A stretch of 49,746 bases of DNA. Origin: JAXGTD01 sp040775095 (GTDB lineage Bacteria > Pseudomonadota > Gammaproteobacteria > Chromatiales > Chromatiaceae). Positions 23,761 through 30,874 of this stretch are shown one piece after another. Location of the stretch: assembly GCA_040775095.1 (NCBI GenBank), contig JAXGTD010000014.1, positions 1 to 49,746 on the forward strand, in the 5' to 3' direction. The notes beneath the pieces were generated by a model. It made no database searches. It had not been told where the DNA came from and worked only from the letters and a program-made list of their open reading frames with translations. Each line of letters opens with the position of its first letter. Within the stretch, counting starts at the first letter, position 1. Both the position numbers and the translations under genes were made by a program.

Positions 23761-25275
23761 ATGATGGGGCCGACCGATTCCACCGCGCCCTTTCCGCAGA
23801 ACAGGGTCCGCGCGGGTCTGAGATTCTGCGACTTCCGACACGTGGCCGTTGGCGGTTTCGGCGACGGGAACAACTGCTACGCACACTCGATGTCCTGGTT
23901 CCGGGATCGTCTCTATGTCGGGACGACCAGGGCGAATCTGTGCATGCTCAAGAATAGCGTCAGCGGGCGCATCATCAGTATCGACAACTGGCCCGTCGAT
24001 TGTCCCCACCGCCCCTACGAGCCAGAGTTCGAGCGCTCCCAGGGGCGCGCCGAGATCTGGCAGTACTCCCCCGAGACTGGACTCTGGGCAAGGCTGTACC
24101 AGGCGCCCCTCGTCATGGGCTCTCATGGCCAGCTCATGAGTCGCGATCTGGGTTATCGTGGCATGGTTCAATTTCAGGGTGAGAGCGACGCGAGCCTCTG
24201 CCTGTATCTCACCAACTGGTCCCGCTCCAACGGCGACGGCCCTACCTTGCTGCGATGCGAGGACGGGCTTCAGTTCGAGGAGGCGTCGCCGCCCAGATTC
24301 GGCGATATGCTGGTCAACAGCATACGCACCCTGGTCCCCTTCCGCGGCCGCCTATTCGTGGCGCCCACGGGCTCGGGCAAGGGGAATCCGAACGTCTCGC
24401 TTCCGGTCATCTATGAGAGCCCGGACCCGCGGCGAGCGGACTGGCGCTTGTCCAACCCGGTTGGCTTTGGCGACAAGACCAACCGGGTCATCTTTGAGAT
24501 GGCCGAGTTCAACGGGCATCTCTACGCCGGCACGGGCAACAATGACGGCTGTCAGGTCTGGCGTACGCGCGCCGACGGTCGCCCGCCCTACCGTTGGGAA
24601 AAGGTGATCGATCGCGGCGCATCCCGCGGTAGCTTGAACCAGTGCGTCGTCAGTATGATCGTCTTCAAGGGCTCGCTCTATATCGGAACCGGTATCCAGA
24701 ACGGCGGTTATGATCATGTCAACAAGATTGGACCGGCGGGGGCCGAGATCTTCCGCATCAACAGCGACGGTTCCTGGGATCTCTGCGTGGGCGACTCGCG
24801 CCCGACACCGCAAGGCTTCAAGGCCTCTTTGAGCGAGCTACCCGCTGGTTTCGGCAATTTCTTTAGCGGATATTTGTGGCGAATGGCCGTGCACGACGGG
24901 TGGCTCTATGCAGGCACCATGGAATGGAGTGTGACGATGACCTACACCGATTTTGCCAAACGGCCGCCGCTGATCCGCAGACTGTTCGAAACGGTGGGCG
25001 CGCAAAACATTGTGCAGCAGCAGGGGGGCTTCGACCTTTGGCGAAGCAGTGATGGGGCGCACTGGATTCCGGTTAGCAAACGGGGATTCGATAATCCCTA
25101 TAATTATGGGGTGCGGACCATGGTCTCCACACCACACGGCTTTTTTCTTGGAACGGCGAATCCCTTCGGGCCCCGCGTCGCCAAGCGGAGCGGTGGCGAA
25201 TGGCATTACGAGGACAATCCGCGCGGTGGTTGTGAGGTCTGGCTGGGGGATCGCGCGGACGCCGGACCGATCTAG
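23761..25275 (+). CDS. Propeller/kelch-like protein of unknown function
   Basis: A 504-residue protein without a signal peptide or membrane segment. At least five segments share a kelch-like 'LY-x-GT' strand: LYVGTTRANLCML, LYAGTGNNDGCQVWRT, LYIGTGIQNGGYDH, LYAGTMEWSVTMTY and FFLGTANPFGPRV. These are joined by asparagine/glycine-rich turns and WRxxDG-type ends (WRTRADG, WRSSDGAHW). The spacing of about 60-90 residues fits blades of one propeller. The start is the first of two adjacent ATG codons; the upstream Shine-Dalgarno sequence is weak. It may belong with the preceding exported propeller, but nothing in the sequence gives a reaction or ligand. Confidence 0.72.
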   Translation: MMGPTDSTAPFPQNRVRAGLRFCDFRHVAVGGFGDGNNCYAHSMSWFRDRLYVGTTRANLCMLKNSVSGRIISIDNWPVDCPHRPYEPEFERSQGRAEIWQYSPETGLWARLYQAPLVMGSHGQLMSRDLGYRGMVQFQGESDASLCLYLTNWSRSNGDGPTLLRCEDGLQFEEASPPRFGDMLVNSIRTLVPFRGRLFVAPTGSGKGNPNVSLPVIYESPDPRRADWRLSNPVGFGDKTNRVIFEMAEFNGHLYAGTGNNDGCQVWRTRADGRPPYRWEKVIDRGASRGSLNQCVVSMIVFKGSLYIGTGIQNGGYDHVNKIGPAGAEIFRINSDGSWDLCVGDSRPTPQGFKASLSELPAGFGNFFSGYLWRMAVHDGWLYAGTMEWSVTMTYTDFAKRPPLIRRLFETVGAQNIVQQQGGFDLWRSSDGAHWIPVSKRGFDNPYNYGVRTMVSTPHGFFLGTANPFGPRVAKRSGGEWHYEDNPRGGCEVWLGDRADAGPI

Positions 25276-25337
25276 GCGGCCGGGCTGCCCACATCCATCG
25301 ATGCGACACCTCTCGACGGGCGCCGCGCGTATGTCCT

Positions 25338-25467
25338 CCTGGCATCGGATCAGCTCGCGAACCGACATCGCAGTTTCCGGCTCGCTCCATGTTCAGTCCC
25401 TTGCGTGACTGAACATGCCGGACCCTCCCTGGTCCGGACGGGAGACGCCGGTAAATCGGCGTTTGCC
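25338..25467 (+). repeat. Structured dispersed repeat, copy B (best preserved)
   Basis: The most complete copy. The conserved block CCTG-5 bp-GGATCAGCTCGCGA is at 25338-25360, followed by a 27-bp spacer. Hairpin 1 is a perfect 11-bp stem, CATGTTCAGTC (25388-25398) with GACTGAACATG (25407-25417). Hairpin 2 starts at the next base: CCGGACC (25418-25424) with GGTCCGG (25431-25437). Hairpin 3 is ACGCCG (25445-25450) with CGGCGT (25457-25462). It lies in a convergent gap, where it could also act as a bidirectional terminator. Confidence 0.8.
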
Positions 25468-25503
25468 TGGCCCCGCGATTTCGCAACGGAACACGGGTGG
25501 GGG

Positions 25504-26415
25504 TTAGTGAAAGATATCCGCTGCCATCCGGACGTAAATCTCGCGCTGGGTATCGTCGAATTGCCTGCGGCCGTGCATGCAGCGCGTGTTGTTGATCATC
25601 ACGAGGTCTCCCTGCTGCCAGGCGACATTGATCGTCAGGGCCTCCGCGCTCTCTGAAATCTCCGCGAGGACGCCCTCCGGTATGGGCGAGTCGTCGTCGA
25701 GAAACACCTTGCTGTGTTGGTTTCCTCGCGACTGTTGGACCATCACCGGAAGGATGTTGTTCACGAATGCCCGCCGCCCGGAGTAGACATCGTGGGTGTA
25801 GGCGGTCGTGACAAAGCTGGTTACAACGCTGCCGTCATTGGGATCGAGAAAAAACTCCGTCTCGCGCTCCTGGCAAAGGCGCCCTACCTCGGCCAGGTCC
25901 TCGGTCTGATAGATCTTCTGCCAGTCGCTATCCGGATACCGGCGAACGTACTTGATTCGCTTCCGGTCGAAGAGCTGCCTTGTCGTGTCTCCGAGGCGGT
26001 CGTAGAGCTGGATACCATCGCATACGGTGGTCTCTCCCTGGGAAACCGGCGGATGCTCGCAATAAAACCACAGCACTGCCGGTCGGACCGTTGTGTAGAA
26101 CATCTCCCCGTGCAGGGGTACCGGAAAGCATTGCCTATGCCCTGTCACGGACAATACGGTGCTATCTCCGTCGATTGAGTCTCGTGGGTAAGCGCCGCCT
26201 GAGTAATCAACAAAACTTGGCGTCACGGCCTTCGAGAACTCGACGAATGAACCCTTATCGAATCCGAAGCCGCGAAACAATAATGTGCCGTGCTGCTTGA
26301 ACTGCTCAACCACGGAGGCTGGATCCGGGAGCTCTGTCGATCCGGACTCGGCGGGTGTGATCATTGCGCCCAAGAGCTCGGTGATTGGCGTAACGGTGAA
26401 GGTCGATGTGGTCAT
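25504..26415 (-). CDS. TauD/TfdA-family Fe(II)/2-oxoglutarate dioxygenase (SyrP-like)
   Basis: A cytoplasmic non-haem iron oxygenase of 303 residues that would hydroxylate or otherwise oxidise a small molecule using 2-oxoglutarate. The iron ligands are visible: His102 and Glu104 in PLHGEMFY and the distal His281 in NNTRCMHGRR; Arg292 is a candidate 2-oxoglutarate ligand. HGE replaces the HxD of classical TauD, as in the clavaminate synthase/SyrP-like branch, often found in secondary metabolism. The ATG at 26415 overlaps the stop of the alpha/beta-hydrolase gene (ATGA), so the pair is one operon. An upstream extension of 97 residues would run inside the hydrolase and is rejected. Confidence 0.88.
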   Translation of the reverse strand: MTTSTFTVTPITELLGAMITPAESGSTELPDPASVVEQFKQHGTLLFRGFGFDKGSFVEFSKAVTPSFVDYSGGAYPRDSIDGDSTVLSVTGHRQCFPVPLHGEMFYTTVRPAVLWFYCEHPPVSQGETTVCDGIQLYDRLGDTTRQLFDRKRIKYVRRYPDSDWQKIYQTEDLAEVGRLCQERETEFFLDPNDGSVVTSFVTTAYTHDVYSGRRAFVNNILPVMVQQSRGNQHSKVFLDDDSPIPEGVLAEISESAEALTINVAWQQGDLVMINNTRCMHGRRQFDDTQREIYVRMAADIFH

Positions 26416-27311
26416 CTCGCGTTGCTCTTTTTGATGCTTGGACTCTCGTCCCGGAGGAAAGGGATGGATGCCTGAATGAGTGCATCGGGCATGGAGAGCG
26501 GAAAAAAGTGCCCGGCGTTGGGAATGATCTCGAGTCGACATTGAGGCCAAATCGTCGCCAGCGCGCGGCCGCTCGCGAGGGCGTGAGAGCGTTCGCCGTA
26601 GACGCTCAGCGTTGGCGTCCTGATGCTGTGCAGGCAGGGCAGCGTCAGGTCGTCGTCTCGGTAGATCTCTGTTCCGGCCGAGGTCTTCTCCAGCAAGTCG
26701 ATCCAACGCCCGGCCCCGTGCCGGGCACCCCGCCCGATGAATGGCGACAGCCGCCCCTCGAAACGCCTGGCCCGCTCTGGATTCTCGACATGCAGGCGGG
26801 CGACCTGTTCGAGCAGCCGGAAGCCGAAGTGCGTTTCGTCGGCCCCGATTTGGATGCCTTCAGCGGCCAAAGCGGCTCGCAGCTCTCTACCGCGGCCAAG
26901 ATCCTTCATCCTCTGATGCTTTCGAAACGCGCCCAGATGGGTGTCCACCAGAACCAGCCGATCCACACGCTCCGGGAAGGCCCTGATGAAGTTTAGCGCG
27001 ACCAATCCACCGAAGCTGTGTGCCAGGATGCTGAAGCGTTCCAGACCGAGCTGATCAGCCAGTTGGTGGAGGTCACGCGCCATCGCCGCTGGTGTGTAAC
27101 CCGTAGGCGGACGGCCGGAGTGACCGTGGCCGCGCAAATCGAACAGCGTTACCGCAAAGTCGGAAACAAACGCGGGGGCAATACGCAGGTACCAGAAGGC
27201 AAGATTCGCGGCCAATCCGTGGATCATGACCAGGTTGTCAGAGACAGGATGTTGGTCTCTGCCTAACTGGACGTAGTGCAGCTTGACCTCTGGCAACTTA
27301 AGAAACGGCAT
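26412..27311 (-). CDS. Alpha/beta-hydrolase
   Basis: A cytoplasmic alpha/beta-fold hydrolase of 299 residues. It has the oxyanion-hole motif MIHGLAAN (29-36), DLRGHGHSGRP (58-68), the nucleophile elbow AHSFGG with Ser99, and a C-terminal catalytic-His motif NAGHFFPL. A cap region (about 130-200) sits between core strands 6 and 7. It could be an esterase, lactonase or thioesterase. Its stop overlaps the dioxygenase ATG by 4 bp, so the two proteins are probably made together and act on one substrate or pathway. No other biosynthetic genes are adjacent. Confidence 0.85.
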   Translation of the reverse strand: MPFLKLPEVKLHYVQLGRDQHPVSDNLVMIHGLAANLAFWYLRIAPAFVSDFAVTLFDLRGHGHSGRPPTGYTPAAMARDLHQLADQLGLERFSILAHSFGGLVALNFIRAFPERVDRLVLVDTHLGAFRKHQRMKDLGRGRELRAALAAEGIQIGADETHFGFRLLEQVARLHVENPERARRFEGRLSPFIGRGARHGAGRWIDLLEKTSAGTEIYRDDDLTLPCLHSIRTPTLSVYGERSHALASGRALATIWPQCRLEIIPNAGHFFPLSMPDALIQASIPFLRDESPSIKKSNAR

Positions 27312-27887
27312 CGGCTTGGCCCTGGCTCGAGATCGGAATCGCGAAACGAATCGAGGCTATGCAACCCCATCATGACGCGGATTGATGGGCACGGACCGTG
27401 CCCAGACGTGGAGCGCACGCGCTTCGAATCCGGGGCCAACCAAGGACGCATACAAAATGTCAGCGCAACCCCGAATCCGAATACCCAGCGGGCATGGCCC
27501 AACCCGCCGATGGGCGACGGGATGCGAGCAATGGCCATCCTATGCTAACCGATTCCGGCGGCAAGTGCCTACGGGAGAGTCTCTCCGGAAAATGCCGTTT
27601 CAGCTCCTCCGATCCGGACCACGGGACGCCCAAGATGAGTCGGCATCTGCGAAGAGTGCGTTGCAAATCAACCCGTCTCAGGCAGGCAGATCGGTTTCCT
27701 CTTGGCTGTCTCCAGTCGGTGAGATAGCCTGCTCCCGAGTGTCCCACGGCCGCCTGTCGGGACCTTGGGCGCCTTGGCGCCTTTCTGCCCTCCGGGCATT
27801 CAATCAGCTCCTTGTTCAAACGTTTTCAGCAGGAGAACGCGGGCCTTTCGTGGCCCGGATTGGAAAATGCGCCAAGTCCGCGTTTCC
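27312..27887. other. Gap between hydrolase operon and sulfatase remnant
   Basis: This 576-bp gap has no gene that I can support. Its right end is filled by structured repeat copy C. The rest has no recognisable signal. Confidence 0.4.
27792..27887 (+). repeat. Structured dispersed repeat, copy C
   Basis: The block is present as CCGG-5 bp-CAATCAGCTCCTTG (27792-27814). Spacer and hairpin 1 are shortened by about 32 bp relative to copy B: CGTTTTC (27821-27827) pairs with GAGAACG (27833-27839, one G-T). Hairpin 2 follows directly: CGGGCC (27840-27845) with GGCCCG (27852-27857). Hairpin 3 is GGAAAATGCG (27862-27871) with CGCGTTTCC (27879-27887, one bulge). It abuts the 3' end of the sulfatase remnant. 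Confidence 0.72.
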
Positions 27888-29266
27888 TCAGTGCTCGGTT
27901 GCCAAGAGCATGTCCATTCTGCGCACAATGCCATCATGCGAGGCCTGCTGCTGCGGCGAGAGAGGGTTCAGAAGGAGATTCTCTGTCTCAAACGAGTCGT
28001 TCCGCAGATCATAAAATTCCGATCTCCCGTCATCGAGCCGGATCACCTTGAACGTGTGAGTGCGCATCGTCTTGCCCATGTCCCGATTGGTGGAGTCAGG
28101 AAATTGAAACTGCTCTGCGAAGGCCATGGGGCGACGGTCGATGGTTACCGGGTTTAGAATATAGGGTAAAAGGCTTACCGAGTCATACTCCCTGCCCGAC
28201 GGAAGACTCTGCGGATCGAAACCGAATATGTCCGGCACGGTCGCGAAAGGTGTGTCGTGTTCACAAGCCGATCGGTCTTGCGACCTGGGCTACCGATGAG
28301 CTGACCGGACACGATGCGTGGCACGTTCACGCCGCCCTGATAAAGCGTGGCTTTTGCATGCCCTGGTGAGTAGGGGGCTCGCGGGACGGCCTTCGGTGCA
28401 CCATTGTCGGCCACGAAGATCACCATGGTGTTGGTACGCGTGTCCGCGTCCATGGAGTCGAGCAGCCGACCGATTTCGGTATCGAGTGCCTGTGCCGCCG
28501 CCTGATAATGTGGCGACGGGTGTGCTTCGATGAACGCTGGATTGGTGGGCAAGCCGTCAAAATCATGCAGATGATTTGGCGGTTCATGATAGGGGACATG
28601 CGGCGCATTGAACGCGAGCCACAAGAATCGTGGTCCGTGCTGTTGCGCAATTCACGCCAGCGCGTCATCCACCGTTTCCGTCGTCGCATTATTGCGAACC
28701 GCGGAGGGTTCGCCATTGATTATCTTTGTGCAGCTGTGGTAGTCCGGGAGCTTGCCCTCCGTCCATCCGGGACAGTATTGGAAACCCAGCGTGTTGGGCC
28801 CGAGGTCACCATTCCCGAGATGCCATTTTCCGATATTCGCGGAAGCTACACCGAGTGTCGTCAATGCGATCGGAAGGGTGAATTCGTTTGGCGAGATCGC
28901 GTATGCATCATTGGTGTGCGGGGCGGTAATCCAACCAACGCCGGTTCGGAAACTGTAGCGGCCGGTGAGCATCGTCGCCCGCGTCGGGGAGCAGATCGGA
29001 TTAGACCAGGCATTACGAAACAGCAAGCCTTCGTTGGCCACCTGATCGATACGCGGTGTTAGCGACGCCCTCGTTTGTCCCCGGTATGCTCCAACCTGAT
29101 CGACGCCGAGGTCGTCGGCTATAAGGAGCAATACGTTTGGGTTCGCCGCCTGTGTTGTCTGGCACCAGCCCAAGGCCGAAAGCAGAACGAGCAATGACGC
29201 GTAACGGATGGCATGGACCTCCTTGAGAAGGCCCGGATTCTTATCGCCGGTGGAAGAGGCACGCAA
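27888..29266 (-). pseudogene. Broken type I sulfatase
   Basis: Three pieces together make a sulfatase of about 455 residues. The N-terminal piece (to 28652) has a signal-like stretch, PNVLLLIADDLGVDQ and the formylglycine site CSPTRATMLTGRY. It ends at an in-frame TGA at the position of a Trp codon (DDALA-stop-IAQQHGPRFLWLAFNAPH). The same frame continues through VIFVADNG to VNTTHL near 28255. A 1-nt shift then restores PDIFGFD and the C-terminal HTFKVIRLDDGRSEFYDLRND. In addition, a good AAGGAGG (29218-29224) precedes an ATG at 29214 that is out of frame with the sulfatase. At least two, possibly three, lesions make it non-functional unless recoded. Confidence 0.85.
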
Positions 29267-29340
29267 CCGGTCAGTCCTGGTTTTCCAATAATCCGACTCC
29301 GAAACGCGCGACTCTCAACTTGGCTTGGGGAACCTGGATC

Positions 29341-29452
29341 GGCCACGTCGTCGGCGCGGGCCCTGGAGGGCGTGGCATTTTCAATCACCCAGGTGACGAA
29401 ATGCGGCAAATTGGAGGCTGGTTTTTCGGTCGCGAGCTGATCCTCTGTCAGG
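29341..29452 (-). repeat. Structured dispersed repeat, copy R1 (reverse orientation)
   Basis: Read on the minus strand, the block CCTG-5 bp-GGATCAGCTCGCGA is at 29452-29430. A 25-27 bp spacer follows, then hairpin 1: GCATTT (29375-29380) with AAATGC (29399-29404), and an inner TCACC/GGTGA stem. Hairpin 2 is weak here (GCCC/GGGC near 29360-29370). It lies about 75-130 bp upstream of the broken sulfatase, in the same direction. Confidence 0.72.
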
Positions 29453-30241
29453 AAATCCGTTGATCCGTGTGTCGCATTTCCCAATTGCCGGCCAGGGCCG
29501 ACCGCTGGCCGCGTATCCCCGAGCCACTTAAGAAGATTGAGCGACCTCGCGATTCTCCGCCAACGGTGAGGTTCGAGTCCGAGCTCAGGTGGCGCATCGT
29601 GCCCGACGCGAACGCGCTCTGTCCACCTGGGAAGGGTATCTTCATATGGCGGAATCGGTTGCATCTGGATTGACACTTGGATGCCGTGTCATGGGTCGCC
29701 AGCGGATCCGGTTGGGTCTGCTCAGGACGGAGGTTGTTCCGGATCTCCCAATCTGGTCTGGCCCTCGCCGGCACCGCCTGATGCCGGTGCAACCGGGTCC
29801 CGGGATGCGCTGATCTGACGTCTGTCCTATTGGGGCCATGGGAGACTTGCCACTTCCTCCTATCACCAGGCCATAAGCCAATTCGGTCAATCACACTGCT
29901 TGGATTTCGGGCAGATCGGGGTCCCGTGCCGGATCGGGTTGGCGCATCGCGGTGGATTTCGATAGCGGCCGACGGGAACGATGCGGGGCAGCCAAGGGGA
30001 CCGGCGAATAGGGTTGCAGCTTTGCACGCCGCCCATGGCGGCCACGGGCGAGTCGCCGGACTATCTGGCGCGCGCCCAACAAGAGCATCGACAGCACGAC
30101 AAACACCGTCCAAGGACTCCACGTTTAGGTATACAGCAGGGACGATGTGGCTGGCAAACGCATTGCGTCGGTGACGGGAGCGGGCTCACACAGTGCGGCG
30201 GAGAGGGGTCGACCCCGCGCCTTGGGGAAATGCTGAGCCAA

Positions 30242-30343
30242 GGTGTTTCCTGTCCGGGGCGTCCCGGGTTTAGCCGTTTCGGTCACCCGGGTGCTCGAAA
30301 CGGCGCGGATGCGAAGGCGCCGGTTCTGTTCATGAGGTGAGCC
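30242..30343 (-). repeat. Structured dispersed repeat, copy R3 (reverse orientation)
   Basis: Hairpin 1 is strong: GCCGTTTCG (30273-30281) with CGAAACGGC (30296-30304), and inner CACC/GGTG (30284-30287, 30290-30293). Hairpin 2 is CCGGG/CCCGG (30254-30258, 30263-30267). The block is degenerate (TCATGAGGTGAGCC, 30330-30343) but sits at the same spacing as in R1 and R2. AGGCGCCGG and CCGGCGCCT (30315-30323, 30341-30349) add a 9-bp stem across spacer and block. Confidence 0.68.
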
Positions 30344-30874
30344 GGCGCCTGTGCATCTGATCGCGATCCGTTGACGAAAAACGTCTACCCGGCGGGCGGA
30401 GCCGTCCCTGGGCTCCGGCGGGATCCGGGTGAGCCAAGGCCAGGCGCGGCCCCGCGCTGTCGTCTCTCGTTTCCCGCCCTGCTCGGTGCTGATCGACCCC
30501 TGGCTGATGCGGAGGGGGCCTCTGGCCGTACCTCGGACGATGGCGTGCCGCGCGCTACGTCGGCGCGGCGGGAGGGAGAGAAGCCTTGTCTGCTGCCCCA
30601 CGTTTGCGAGCGCGGCGGAACCACCGAGATCCGATATGACCCCCTTTGATCCACCCCGCGTCGCGCTCCGATGAGCGCGCGGCGACTCGCGTTGCCACTG
30701 AGACCCAGGTTCCAAATCCGACAATTCGCCAGTCTGTCTTTTCCCTTGTGTGCTCTCGTTCGCAGTGGCTGTGGACGGCCCTCGTTAGTCTGAACCCGTG
30801 GCCATGAATCATGGCGGCCAGGGCGCAAGCACAGTGCCCCGCGCTTCGACCAGACAACGCGGAGATCAAGACAG

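Larger units (their letters stand above)
29267..30874. other. 1.6-kb gene-poor region with two structured repeats
   Basis: No gene is convincing here on either strand, although several long frames exist. Two minus-orientation copies of the structured repeat (R1 and R3) occupy part of it. The region separates the dead sulfatase from the TIG-repeat esterase and looks like decayed accessory DNA. The esterase promoter must lie near its right end. Confidence 0.4.

Noticed and set aside
28650..28652. TGA in the sulfatase as a selenocysteine codon
   Set aside because: It falls at a Trp position away from the active site, and a separate frameshift follows downstream, so decay is the simpler reading.
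29891..30106. Small membrane protein with a hydrophobic start followed by an RRxxR stretch (exosortase-signal-like)
   Set aside because: It begins at a GTG without ribosome site, and the rest is low-quality sequence. No exosortase is in the window.
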